NCBI GenBank assembly: GCA_017408325.1
Contig: JAFQUW010000093.1
Span: 1 to 5,640, forward strand
DNA length: 5,640 bases
Source: Clostridia bacterium
Lineage (GTDB): Bacteria > Bacillota > Clostridia > Oscillospirales > SIG627
Direction: 5' to 3'
Translations under genes and position numbers: made by a program
The notes under the pieces: generated by a model
The model's database searches: none
The model's input: only the letters and a program-made list of their open reading frames with translations
What the model was told of the DNA's origin: nothing
Part shown: piece by piece, positions 1 to 5,430 of the stretch
Layout of the letters: every line of letters starts with the position of its first letter
Position numbering within the stretch: position 1 is the stretch's first letter

Positions 1-13
1 AAAAGCACCACAC

Positions 14-22
14 AGGAGGTGG
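14..22 (+). promoter_or_regulatory. Shine-Dalgarno site of rpmB
   Basis: AGGAGGTGG is a near-perfect complement to the 16S rRNA 3' end and ends 7 bases before the ATG at 30. It fits a highly translated ribosomal protein gene. No promoter can be seen in the 13 bases upstream, so the promoter lies outside the window. Confidence 0.85.
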
Positions 23-29
23 AAAAACC

Positions 30-218
30 ATGGCAAAATGCGATATCTGTGGAAAAGGCGTCGGCTTCGGCTGCAAGGTCTCCCACTCTCATAGACGCTC
101 CAACCGCGCTTGGAAGCCCAACGTTCGTCGCGTGAAGGCGGTTGTCGGTGGCTCGAACCAGACCGTTCATGTCTGCTCTTCCTGCCTGCGCAGTGGTAAG
201 GTCACCCGCGCCATCTAA
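30..218 (+). CDS. rpmB: 50S ribosomal protein L28 (bL28)
   Basis: This is a complete 62-residue protein of the large ribosomal subunit. It begins MAKCDICGKG, the characteristic L28 N-terminus, and is rich in Arg and Lys (HRRSNRAWKPN near 21-31), as expected for an rRNA-binding protein. Cys4 and Cys7 pair with Cys49 and Cys52 as two CxxC knuckles, so this is the zinc-binding (C+) form, common in Clostridia. Some bacteria carry a zinc-free paralogue instead, used when zinc is scarce. The length is normal for the family. The ATG is fixed by a strong Shine-Dalgarno site 7 bases upstream. The gene appears to be monocistronic on its 3' side: a strong intrinsic terminator follows within 20 bases, and the next genes run convergently. 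The identification rests on the recognised whole-protein pattern and is secure. Confidence 0.97.
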   Translation: MAKCDICGKGVGFGCKVSHSHRRSNRAWKPNVRRVKAVVGGSNQTVHVCSSCLRSGKVTRAI

Positions 219-235
219 GTTTCTATGAATCATTG

Positions 236-264
236 AAAACGCTCCGCTTTGCGGAGCGTTTTTT
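236..264 (+). terminator. Intrinsic terminator of rpmB
   Basis: A perfect 12-bp stem (AAAACGCTCCGC with GCGGAGCGTTTT) and a TTT loop are followed directly by a run of six T in total (259-264). It lies 17 bases after the rpmB stop codon, which makes it a textbook Rho-independent terminator for the plus strand. The minus-strand version has a shorter T run, so its main job is ending rpmB. Confidence 0.93.
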
Positions 265-283
265 CCGTTTCAAAACACAAAAG

Positions 284-310
284 AAAAGCCGCCGGATCGG
301 CGGCTTTTTT
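284..310. terminator. Bidirectional terminator between rpmB and the feo locus
   Basis: AAAAGCCGCCG (284-294) pairs with CGGCGGCTTTT (298-308) around a GAT loop. Read on the plus strand the stem runs into T6. Read on the minus strand it runs into TTTTCTTTTG. It abuts the stop codon of the minus-strand Cys-rich gene (310-312), so its likely main role is ending the feo transcript, with a backup role for rpmB. Confidence 0.85.
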
Positions 311-489
311 CACTTTTCTTTCTCTTCGGTCTTCGGGGCCTCGACGCATCCGTCGGTGCTGCAGGCCGTGCACTCCTTTGCATAAGGACAGCCGATGCAA
401 CGTTTTCCGCGGCGGTGAGAGCGAATGAGATAGCCGATGATCGCCCCGAGGATCAGGGCAACGGTGACCAGAATGATTGCGTTTTCCAT
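310..489 (-). CDS. FeoB-associated Cys-rich membrane protein
   Basis: This is a 59-residue protein. It starts MENAIILVTVALILGAIIGY, a single transmembrane segment at about residues 3-24, then has a basic patch (RSHRRGKR, 23-30) and a cysteine cluster: Cys31, Cys34, Cys40, Cys43 and Cys48 in the order CxxC, five residues, CxxC, four residues, C. The tail is acidic and lysine-rich. This layout is that of the small FeoB_associated family, found next to feoB in Clostridia and some other anaerobes. The family has no firmly established biochemical role; binding or handing on Fe(II) is an inference from the cysteines. By the positive-inside rule the basic patch puts the cysteines in the cytoplasm. 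The ATG is preceded by GGAGA at 496-500, six bases away. The gene lies 19 bases after the feoB stop, so it is almost certainly cotranscribed with feoB. It ends directly at a terminator. Confidence 0.9.
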   Translation of the reverse strand: MENAIILVTVALILGAIIGYLIRSHRRGKRCIGCPYAKECTACSTDGCVEAPKTEEKEK

Positions 490-508
490 AAGCGTTCTCC
501 TTTTCGGA

Positions 509-2500
509 TTACTTCGCTTGCATCTCTCGGGCGAGATCGCCGCGGCGAATCACCGTCAGAACGACGGCGGCCATTGCAAAGACGGCGGCGAGCCCTAAAA
601 GAGCAGCGGGAACGTTGAGCGTTTCGGGGGAGATGATCAGCGTTCCGATCGTGTAAACGAGATAAGAAACGGTATAGCCGACCCCAAGTTGCAGGCCGAC
701 GCCGCCCCAGAACCACTTGGCACTCTTCACTTCCGCGTTCATGGCACCGAGGGCGGCAAAGCAAGGCGGCGAATAGAGGTTGAACATCAGGTAGGCGAGT
801 GCGGCGACCTTTGTGATGGCAAAGATGCCGGCCGCCTCGGCTCCGCTCCCCTCCAGGAGAACGAGTTCTTCGGTATCAATGAGGTTCTCCAGTCCGACGA
901 AGCAGACGGCCAGAGTGCCGACGACGTTTTCCTTTGCGATGAATCCCGTCAGCGTTGCGGCAGCCAGTTGCCACGAGAGGACGCCGACCAAGGGATAGAA
1001 CAGGTACGAGAAGGGCTTTGCCACGGCGGCGAGAATGGACGCATCCGCCGTTTCTGCCACCGCAAAAGCGAGGGTGAAGGACTGCATGATCTGCACGACG
1101 GTGTTGCACAGCAGGATGACGGTCGCGGCCTTCACGACGTAGGACTTGCCGCGGCTGAACATCGACTTGGTCGCACCCCAGATCGAGGGGAATTTATACG
1201 CAGGCATCTCGATGATAAAATACGAACGCTTTTTGTAGTTTCCGGTGACGCGATTCACGAGAAGCGCACCGAGAAAAATGAGCAGGATGCCCGAGAGATA
1301 CGTCACGGTGCTGACCCAGCCCGCGCCGTCGAAAAAGGCACCGGCAAACAGGGCGATGACCGGGATCTTCGCGCCGCAGGGCATAAAGGGCGCGAGCATT
1401 GCCGCGGCGCGGCGTTCGCGCTCGTCTTTGATCGTGCGGCTCGCCATAATGCCCGGAACGGCACAGCCGACGGAAATGACGAACGGGATGACGGATTTGC
1501 CGGAGAGACCGACCTTCTTGAAGATCGGGTCGAGCACCACCGCCACGCGCGAAAGATAGCCGCAGTCCTCCAAAAGAGCGATGAGAAAATACATCACCAT
1601 CACAAGCGGCAAAAAGCCGAGCACGGCGATCACGCCGCCGATGACGCCGTCGACCAGCAGGGCAACGAGCAATGGATGCGCCGTGGAAAGCACACCTCGC
1701 ACCGCCTCCTGACCCTGCTCCAAAAAGCCGACGAGTAAATCGGCGATCGGGCCGCCCACCCAGACCTGCGAGATCTGGAAGACCAAAAACATCACGAGCG
1801 AAAAGAAAAGGATCCCCACTCCCCTTCCCGTCAAAAGCAGGTCGATGCGATCGGAGAGCGAAAACTCTGAGGCACGGTGACTCTTCTGTTCAACTTCGCG
1901 CACGATCGAGTTGACGAATGCAAAGCGACGGCGATCCTCGGCGCGCACGGCGTCGGGATCCGACGGGTCGATCTCTTTTGCAACAAAGGGGGCACGCTGT
2001 TCTTTGCCCTTGAGGGACATGGCAACCGAAACCAATTCCAAAAAGCCCTCCTGCGAAGTGGAGACGGTCGAGAGCACGGGACAGCCGAGCAGTTCGGACA
2101 GGCGGTTTGGGTCAAGCGACGTCCGTTGTTTGCGGTTCAAATCGCTCTTATTGAGCGCGACGACCGTCGGGATGCCGAGTTCCAAAAGCTGGGTCGTGAA
2201 AAACAGACTGCGGCCGAGGTTGGTCGAGTCGACGATGTTGACGATGACGTCGGGGCTCTCCCCGCGCACGTAGTCGCGCGTGATCGATTCCTCCCCCGTG
2301 AAGGGCGACATCGAGTACGCCCCCGGAAGGTCGACGGCGATCAGCCGTTCGTCCCCCGTGTAAAACGCACGCTTGACGGGGCGTTCGTTTTTGTCGACCG
2401 TGACGCCTGCCCAGTTTCCGACTTTTTCACTGGAGCCGGTCAAGGCGTTGTACATCGTGGTCTTGCCGGAATTCGGGTTTCCGGAAAGCGCAATTCTCAT
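509..2500 (-). CDS. feoB: Ferrous iron transporter FeoB
   Basis: This 663-residue inner-membrane Fe(II) transporter has an N-terminal GTPase domain. All G motifs are present: G1 GNPNSGKTT (7-15), G2 Thr34 in GVTVD, G3 DLPG (57-60), G4 NKSD (117-120), and a G5-like serine/threonine stretch near 144-149. A helical spacer follows (about 175-222), then a polytopic membrane core from about 227 onward. Two gate repeats carry the conserved cysteines, GCAVPG (345-350, Cys346) and PFMPCGAKIP (371-380, Cys375), and a KENVV motif lies at 523-527. The C-terminus is a final hydrophobic span (about 628-650) with a short basic tail. It is shorter than E. coli FeoB (773 residues) but within the range of Firmicutes proteins, and nothing essential is missing. 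The ATG is set by GGAGGA at 2511-2516. feoA lies 132 bases upstream and the Cys-rich partner 19 bases downstream. An operator-like palindrome and a terminator-like hairpin in the feoA-feoB gap suggest separate control. Confidence 0.97.
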   Translation of the reverse strand: MRIALSGNPNSGKTTMYNALTGSSEKVGNWAGVTVDKNERPVKRAFYTGDERLIAVDLPGAYSMSPFTGEESITRDYVRGESPDVIVNIVDSTNLGRSLFFTTQLLELGIPTVVALNKSDLNRKQRTSLDPNRLSELLGCPVLSTVSTSQEGFLELVSVAMSLKGKEQRAPFVAKEIDPSDPDAVRAEDRRRFAFVNSIVREVEQKSHRASEFSLSDRIDLLLTGRGVGILFFSLVMFLVFQISQVWVGGPIADLLVGFLEQGQEAVRGVLSTAHPLLVALLVDGVIGGVIAVLGFLPLVMVMYFLIALLEDCGYLSRVAVVLDPIFKKVGLSGKSVIPFVISVGCAVPGIMASRTIKDERERRAAAMLAPFMPCGAKIPVIALFAGAFFDGAGWVSTVTYLSGILLIFLGALLVNRVTGNYKKRSYFIIEMPAYKFPSIWGATKSMFSRGKSYVVKAATVILLCNTVVQIMQSFTLAFAVAETADASILAAVAKPFSYLFYPLVGVLSWQLAAATLTGFIAKENVVGTLAVCFVGLENLIDTEELVLLEGSGAEAAGIFAITKVAALAYLMFNLYSPPCFAALGAMNAEVKSAKWFWGGVGLQLGVGYTVSYLVYTIGTLIISPETLNVPAALLGLAAVFAMAAVVLTVIRRGDLAREMQAK

Positions 2501-2509
2501 AACGAAAGG

Positions 2510-2516
2510 TTCCTCC
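2510..2516 (-). promoter_or_regulatory. Shine-Dalgarno site of feoB
   Basis: GGAGGAA on the minus strand lies 9 bases before the feoB ATG. It is strong enough for efficient independent translation and supports the start chosen at 2500. Confidence 0.8.
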
Positions 2517-2571
2517 GAACGATCTCAAACAGGCTCTTTTCTCCCCCCGTTTGCCTGCGGCGACGGGCAGG

Positions 2572-2589
2572 AGTTAGCCTCTGCTAACT
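2572..2589. promoter_or_regulatory. Operator-like palindrome upstream of feoB
   Basis: AGTTAGC and GCTAACT form a perfect 7-bp inverted repeat around CTCT. The same 18 bases occur at 2917-2934 next to the feoA promoter, and the match extends one base further (19 bases shared, beginning at the G at 2571). The GTTAG...CTAAC halves resemble sites bound by iron-sensing repressors of the DtxR family. I see no convincing -35/-10 pair around this copy, so whether it controls a second promoter or acts as an internal block is open. Confidence 0.7.
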
Positions 2590-2595
2590 AAAATG

Positions 2596-2616
2596 AAAAA
2601 AGAAGCGCACGCTTCT
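2596..2616 (-). terminator. Terminator-like hairpin between feoA and feoB
   Basis: On the minus strand AGAAGC (2616-2611) pairs with GCTTCT (2606-2601) around a GTGC loop and runs straight into T6 (2601-2596). It begins 17 bases after the feoA stop. The stem is short (6 bp, or 7 bp with a 2-base loop), so it may be a partial terminator that lowers feoB expression relative to feoA rather than a full stop. Confidence 0.65.
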
Positions 2617-2632
2617 GCGGTCTTCGCATCCG

Positions 2633-2845
2633 TCAGATGACGATCGCGCCCGCGAGCGAGCGGTCAATGCTGTAACGGGAGTCCTTGATGGCGACGATGG
2701 GGCCGCCGGCGCGATGGGCAATGACCGTGATCGGCTCGCCGCTGTAACAGCCAAGTGAAAACAAAAACGCGTCCATCTCTGCGTCCTCGGTGTGCACGGA
2801 CTCGATGACGTACTCTTTTCCGACTGCAGCTTCGTTGAGCGTCAC
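2633..2845 (-). CDS. feoA: Ferrous iron transport protein A (FeoA)
   Basis: This 70-residue cytoplasmic protein has the SH3-like FeoA fold that partners FeoB in Fe(II) uptake. Recognisable parts are the opening TLNEAAVGKEYVIE, the central LGCYSGEPITVI (31-42) and the C-terminal KDSRYSIDRSLA (54-65) typical of clostridial FeoA. I chose the GTG at 2845 because AGGAGG at 2854-2859 is 8 bases from it. The ATG two codons earlier (2851, adding Met-Pro) is only 2 bases from that site but remains possible. A much longer reading frame back to 2971 is excluded, because it would start inside the -35 box of the gene's own promoter. The function of FeoA is less settled than that of FeoB: a regulatory or structural contact with the FeoB membrane complex is the usual view. 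No feoC is visible. Confidence 0.92.
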   Translation of the reverse strand: MTLNEAAVGKEYVIESVHTEDAEMDAFLFSLGCYSGEPITVIAHRAGGPIVAIKDSRYSIDRSLAGAIVI

Positions 2846-2852
2846 AGGCATT

Positions 2853-2860
2853 CCCTCCTT
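2853..2860 (-). promoter_or_regulatory. Shine-Dalgarno site that decides the feoA start
   Basis: AAGGAGGG on the minus strand is a strong ribosome binding site. It is 8 bases from GTG (2845-2843) but only about 2 bases from ATG (2851-2849). The spacing favours GTG as the initiation codon. Confidence 0.65.
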
Positions 2861-2916
2861 CCAAAACTCTCTATGCCGCTTCGAGCGAGAACATTCCGCC
2901 CCTTCGGCACAATTTG

Positions 2917-2934
2917 AGTTAGCCTCTGCTAACT
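2917..2934. promoter_or_regulatory. Operator-like palindrome at the feoA promoter
   Basis: This is a perfect AGTTAGC-CTCT-GCTAACT inverted repeat, starting 9 bases downstream of the feoA -10 box and therefore covering the first transcribed bases. That placement suits a repressor that blocks initiation or early elongation. It is identical to 2572-2589. From family knowledge, feo genes in Gram-positive bacteria are often repressed by Fe(II)-bound DtxR-family proteins whose sites have TTAG...CTAA halves. Assigning this site to that family is inference. Confidence 0.8.
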
Positions 2935-2942
2935 CCTGCTGT

Positions 2943-2971
2943 ATCATACCGCAAATAAGCCCGTTTGTCAA
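2943..2971 (-). promoter_or_regulatory. Promoter of feoA (feo locus)
   Basis: On the minus strand TTGACA (2971-2966) matches the -35 consensus exactly. A 17-base spacer and TATGAT (2948-2943), with five of six consensus bases, follow. Transcription should start near 2936, giving a leader of about 90 bases. Such a near-consensus promoter would be strong unless repressed, which fits the operator placed next to it. Confidence 0.9.
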
Positions 2972-2981
2972 GTCTTTTTCT

Positions 2982-3001
2982 CAACTTTTTTGCAAAAGTT
3001 G
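2982..3001. repeat. Inverted repeat centred between divergent promoters
   Basis: CAACTTTT (2982-2989) and AAAAGTTG (2994-3001) form a perfect 8-bp inverted repeat around TTGC. It occupies the middle of the 34 bases separating the two back-to-back -35 boxes of feoA and the rRNA methyltransferase gene. No T run follows it on either strand, so it is not a terminator. It could be a protein binding site or an AT-rich coincidence. Confidence 0.5.
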
Positions 3002-3005
3002 GGAG

Positions 3006-3034
3006 TTGAATTTTTCCGCCGCTTTTACTATAAT
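3006..3034 (+). promoter_or_regulatory. Promoter of the rRNA methyltransferase gene
   Basis: TTGAAT (3006-3011, four of six consensus bases), a 17-base spacer and a perfect TATAAT (3029-3034) make a clear housekeeping-sigma promoter. The start site should be near 3041, leaving a leader of only about 20 bases before the ATG at 3061. Confidence 0.88.
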
Positions 3035-3060
3035 AAAGAAAAAAACAAAGCGAGGCTTCT

Positions 3061-3879
3061 ATGGCATCACTCCTCTGTCCCGTCTGCAAAAACACGCTCT
3101 TGAAAAACGAGAAGAGCCTCTCCTGCGCCGCGGGACACAACTTCGATCTCGCGCGGCAGGGCTACGTCAACCTGATGCGCGGAGGCGGAACGAAGAAGGG
3201 GCACGGCGACGACCGACTGATGGTCCGCGCTCGCACCGCTTTTCTCGAGGGCGGTCACTACGGCTGTCTTGCCGACCGAGTGGCAAAGCTCGCCTCCGAG
3301 CACGTTCAAGACGGCGACTGCGTCCTCGACGTCGGATGCGGCGAGGGCTACTACAGCTGCCGCGTCAAGCAGGAGCTGGAACGCGCCGGAAAGCGCGTCG
3401 ACCTCTGCGGCGTCGACATCAGCCGCGAGGCGCTCATCGCCTTCTCCCACCGCACGAAGGACGCGACGCTCGCCGTGGCGAGCGTCTCCTCCCTCCCCTT
3501 CGGGGATGCGTCGGTCCACCTTCTCTTAAACCTCTTTGCGCCGCAGTCAAACGAGGAGTTTTTGCGCGTCCTCGCCCCCGGCGGAACACTGCTTTGCGTC
3601 TTTCCCTTGGAGGAGCACCTGTTCGGGCTCAAGCGCGCCGTCTACGACAGACCCTACGAAAATCCGCCGCCCGACTACGCACCCGAGGGCTTTTCCCTGC
3701 TCCATCGTGAAGACGTCCGAAAAACGCTGGTTTTAAACAGCGAAGAGGACATTCGAAATCTCTTTTTCATGACCCCCTATTACTACAAAACGTCGAGAGA
3801 AGACCAAGACAAATTGCTTTCTCTTTCGCAACTGGAGACCCCGATCGCCTTCGGCATCTTCCTCTACGAGAAGCTCTGA
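3061..3879 (+). CDS. rlmA: 23S rRNA (guanine-N1)-methyltransferase, RlmA family
   Basis: This 272-residue enzyme is predicted to use S-adenosylmethionine to methylate N1 of a guanine in hairpin 35 of 23S rRNA. Family members modify G745 (RlmA(I), Gram-negative) or G748 (RlmA(II)/TlrB, mainly Gram-positive); the host suggests G748, but the sequence alone does not prove it. The N-terminus has a zinc ribbon, Cys6-x2-Cys9 and Cys22-x3-His26, followed by the family signature FDLARQGYVNLM (28-39). The methyltransferase domain starts near 86, with motif I DVGCGEGYY (90-98), the acidic ribose-binding position in GVDIS (Asp119) and LAPGG (171-175). The order matches E. coli RlmA throughout. The ATG lies 5 bases after a modest GAGG and about 20 bases after the predicted transcription start. 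The gene stands alone between a divergent promoter and a bidirectional terminator. TlrB-type members can contribute to tylosin resistance; this one has no sign of being a resistance gene. Confidence 0.93.
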   Translation: MASLLCPVCKNTLLKNEKSLSCAAGHNFDLARQGYVNLMRGGGTKKGHGDDRLMVRARTAFLEGGHYGCLADRVAKLASEHVQDGDCVLDVGCGEGYYSCRVKQELERAGKRVDLCGVDISREALIAFSHRTKDATLAVASVSSLPFGDASVHLLLNLFAPQSNEEFLRVLAPGGTLLCVFPLEEHLFGLKRAVYDRPYENPPPDYAPEGFSLLHREDVRKTLVLNSEEDIRNLFFMTPYYYKTSREDQDKLLSLSQLETPIAFGIFLYEKL

Positions 3880-3887
3880 CACAAGAA

Positions 3888-3920
3888 AAAACCGAGACAA
3901 CCGTCTCGGTTTTCTTTTTT
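3888..3920. terminator. Bidirectional terminator between convergent genes
   Basis: AAAACCGAGAC (3888-3898) pairs with GTCTCGGTTTT (3903-3913) around AACC. The plus strand continues TTTTCTTTTTT. The minus strand runs into TTTTTTCTTG. It sits in the 46-base gap between the two convergent stop codons and should end both transcripts. Confidence 0.92.
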
Positions 3921-3925
3921 CGCGT

Positions 3926-5218
3926 TTATCCGTCGTTTTCCGTCCGATGCTCGATCTCGTCGACGCTGACGGCGACGCGGTGCTCGATCGGCGCCCAGTG
4001 GAACTTCTTAAAGGGGGCGACCATTGCGATCGGCACAAACGAGATCATAAAGAGGGGGAACGCGAAGATGCTCATGATCTTCTGTTTCTTGGTCGCGCGA
4101 ATGCGGTCCCACTGTGTGTACACGGTCAGGGCTCCGATCGCCAAAAAGGACAATGCCGCGCCGAGCAAGCCGCCGCCGAGAGCGAGGAAAAATCCCGCAA
4201 TTCCACCCAAGAGAGTCGCAAGCGTCAGGCCGCAAAGGGCGTTTGCGATGCCGATCAGATAACCCCACAGCGAGAGCGCAAAGGTCTCAAACGCGGCATA
4301 AAGACGCCATCCGCGACCCTTGACGAGCGCGCGAATGATCTCACCGCCGCGGCGCAGGGAGACCTGCAGACCGCCCTGCACCCAGCGGATGCGCTGTTTG
4401 TAGGACTGGGAGAAGGTCAGAGGCTGTTCGTCATAGAGGATCGCGTCGCGGCAATAGCCGATCTTGACCCCGTGCGTGGCGCACCAGGTGCTAAACTCGA
4501 TGTCCTCGGTCAAGGTGAAGAACTGCCAGGAGCCGATCTGTTTCAGAAGCGTGCGCGAAAAGCCGAAGCCCGTTCCGTTGACGTTGCAGGAGGAGCCGAT
4601 CATCATCCTCGACTCGTTCAAATGGCAAGAGTCGTGCAAATACCAGACGGCGTAGCCGGCGGAAACGGCGCTGGAGAAAAAATTCTTCGTGTTGCGGTAA
4701 CCGCAGAACACCTCGTAGCCCGCCGAATGCACCTCGTTGATGCGCGTGATGTAGTCGGGCATCAGGAGATTGTCCGCGTCGAAGATCAAAAAGGCGTCGA
4801 AGGAATCCAGCCCGTCCGTTTTTTCGATCTCGCCGAAGAGATAATTGAGTGCGTAGCCTTTTCCGACCTGCACCTTGTTCTCTCGCTCGACGACGCGTGC
4901 GCCGGCGGCTCTTGCCACGTCGGCGGTTTTGTCGGTGCAGTTATCGGCGATGACGTAGACCGTCAAAAGCTCCTGCGGATAATCCTGCGCGGCAAGGCTG
5001 GAAAGCAGATGCGGCAGGACGTTCTCCTCGTTTCGCGCAGGGATCAGCACGGCGTATTTATGAAAAACGGGCTCGCCGAACGTTCTCTTCTTTCCGAAAA
5101 AGGGCAGGAAGAGATAGACGAACTGATGCGCGTAGAGAAGCGCACAGAGGACCGTTAAAGCCAAAATAGCGATTTGTAAAACAACAATCGGATTCATACT
5201 CTCTCGAAAGACTTCCAT
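3926..5218 (-). CDS. Membrane glycosyltransferase, family 2, processive type
   Basis: This protein of about 430 residues has a GT-A fold between membrane segments. An N-terminal span (about 10-40) is followed by the sugar-nucleotide entry motif IPARNEE (59-65), ADNCTDKT (91-98), the metal-binding DADN (147-150, DxD type), the acceptor-side TEDIE (237-241, catalytic Asp likely within TED) and QRIRW (275-279), the QxxRW signature of cellulose, hyaluronan and poly-GlcNAc synthases. Three or so C-terminal spans follow (about 310-335, 336-368, 381-405), and a cytoplasmic tail with WAPIEHRVAVS. It probably adds sugars to a surface polysaccharide or glycolipid from the cytoplasmic side; the sugar cannot be told. 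I chose the ATG at 5218, four bases after GGAG; the ATG at 5197 is also plausible. The open frame back to 5338 runs through the promoter and is not translated. No polysaccharide operon surrounds it, and its partners are unknown. Confidence 0.88.
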   Translation of the reverse strand: MEVFRESMNPIVVLQIAILALTVLCALLYAHQFVYLFLPFFGKKRTFGEPVFHKYAVLIPARNEENVLPHLLSSLAAQDYPQELLTVYVIADNCTDKTADVARAAGARVVERENKVQVGKGYALNYLFGEIEKTDGLDSFDAFLIFDADNLLMPDYITRINEVHSAGYEVFCGYRNTKNFFSSAVSAGYAVWYLHDSCHLNESRMMIGSSCNVNGTGFGFSRTLLKQIGSWQFFTLTEDIEFSTWCATHGVKIGYCRDAILYDEQPLTFSQSYKQRIRWVQGGLQVSLRRGGEIIRALVKGRGWRLYAAFETFALSLWGYLIGIANALCGLTLATLLGGIAGFFLALGGGLLGAALSFLAIGALTVYTQWDRIRATKKQKIMSIFAFPLFMISFVPIAMVAPFKKFHWAPIEHRVAVSVDEIEHRTENDG

Positions 5219-5226
5219 CATTCTCC

Positions 5227-5247
5227 GAAAAACGGGCAAAGCCCCGT
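5227..5247 (-). terminator. Terminator-like hairpin in the glycosyltransferase leader
   Basis: On the minus strand ACGGG (5247-5243) pairs with CCCGT (5236-5232) and runs into T5 (5232-5228), just before the ribosome binding site. The stem is short (5 bp, extendable with a bulge). It lies between the predicted transcription start and the start codon, so it could act as a weak attenuator. It may equally be chance. Confidence 0.4.
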
Positions 5248-5263
5248 CTGTCGGGAGTATGTT

Positions 5264-5292
5264 ATTATACCGCGAATCGCGTCGAATTGCAA
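5264..5292 (-). promoter_or_regulatory. Promoter of the glycosyltransferase gene
   Basis: On the minus strand TTGCAA (5292-5287, four of six -35 consensus bases), a 17-base spacer and a perfect TATAAT (5269-5264) predict transcription from near 5257. This places the 5' end inside the long open frame and supports a start codon at 5218 or 5197. Confidence 0.82.
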
Positions 5293-5315
5293 GAGGAAAA
5301 GCGGCGAAGCGCCGC
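5291..5315 (-). terminator. GC-rich hairpin with T-rich tail upstream of the glycosyltransferase promoter
   Basis: On the minus strand GCGGCG (5315-5310) pairs with CGCCGC (5306-5301) around CTT and is followed by TTTTCCTCTT. It may end minus-strand transcription entering from the right edge of the window and insulate the glycosyltransferase promoter. The T run is only four bases, so strength is uncertain. Confidence 0.5.
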
Positions 5316-5331
5316 CTCTTTCGCAATGGAT

Positions 5332-5367
5332 CAAACAATCGACAGGTCGAAACCTGTCGATTGTTTG
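5332..5367. repeat. Left terminal hairpin of the structured element
   Basis: CAAACAATCGACAGGT (5332-5347) pairs perfectly with ACCTGTCGATTGTTTG (5352-5367) around a CGAA loop. Neither strand gives a clean T run after the stem, so it is a poor intrinsic terminator. Its long perfect stem resembles the closing hairpin at 5599-5638. Confidence 0.85.
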
Positions 5368-5370
5368 GCT

Positions 5371-5427
5371 ATGGGCTACCAAAAAGATATTTTCGGCAGT
5401 TTTGCGTATGAATTCGAACTCTCATAA
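5371..5427 (+). other. Tiny open frame inside the element (18 codons), unproven
   Basis: ATG at 5371 opens an 18-residue frame, MGYQKDIFGSFAYEFELS, ending in TAA at 5427. It can be extended in frame to an ATG at 5326, which would translate through the left hairpin (33 residues). The opposite strand also has an 18-residue frame from 5426 to 5370. Neither has a good ribosome binding site and I recognise neither product. I list it because it is the only non-palindromic part of the element and may be its conserved core or the remnant of a gene. Confidence 0.2.
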
Positions 5428-5430
5428 AAC

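Noticed and set aside
689..1738. 349-codon plus-strand open frame
   Set aside because: It lies wholly antisense to feoB, whose motifs are unambiguous. Its composition is full of His, Arg, Asp and Gly, typical of a shadow frame in GC-rich DNA, and it has no recognisable domain.
2846..2936. Riboswitch in the feoA leader
   Set aside because: The leader is about 90 bases with no extended pairing or recognisable riboswitch core. The operator palindrome at its beginning explains regulation more simply.
2846..2971. N-terminal extension of feoA to an ATG at 2971
   Set aside because: The extension covers the -35, -10 and operator of feoA itself, and its residues do not look like FeoA. The strong ribosome binding site at 2853-2860 sets a later start.
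2790..3710. 306-codon plus-strand open frame
   Set aside because: It starts inside feoA on the opposite strand, runs through both promoters and then overlaps rlmA in another frame, with an Arg-rich nonsense-like C-terminus. rlmA has the real family signatures.
3947..5158. 403-codon plus-strand open frame
   Set aside because: It is antisense to the glycosyltransferase, which has all expected motifs. The plus-strand product is low-complexity Asp/Arg/Gly-rich and has no promoter or ribosome binding site.
5219..5338. N-terminal extension of the glycosyltransferase to 5338
   Set aside because: It overlaps a TATAAT promoter and a GC-rich hairpin, so it would not be on the transcript. The membrane-anchor start typical of the family begins after 5218.
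5332..5367. Ordinary intrinsic terminator
   Set aside because: The stem is long and perfect, but neither side is followed by a real T run and no plus-strand gene ends just before it. The pairing with a similar hairpin at 5599-5638 points to a structural role in the repeat element.
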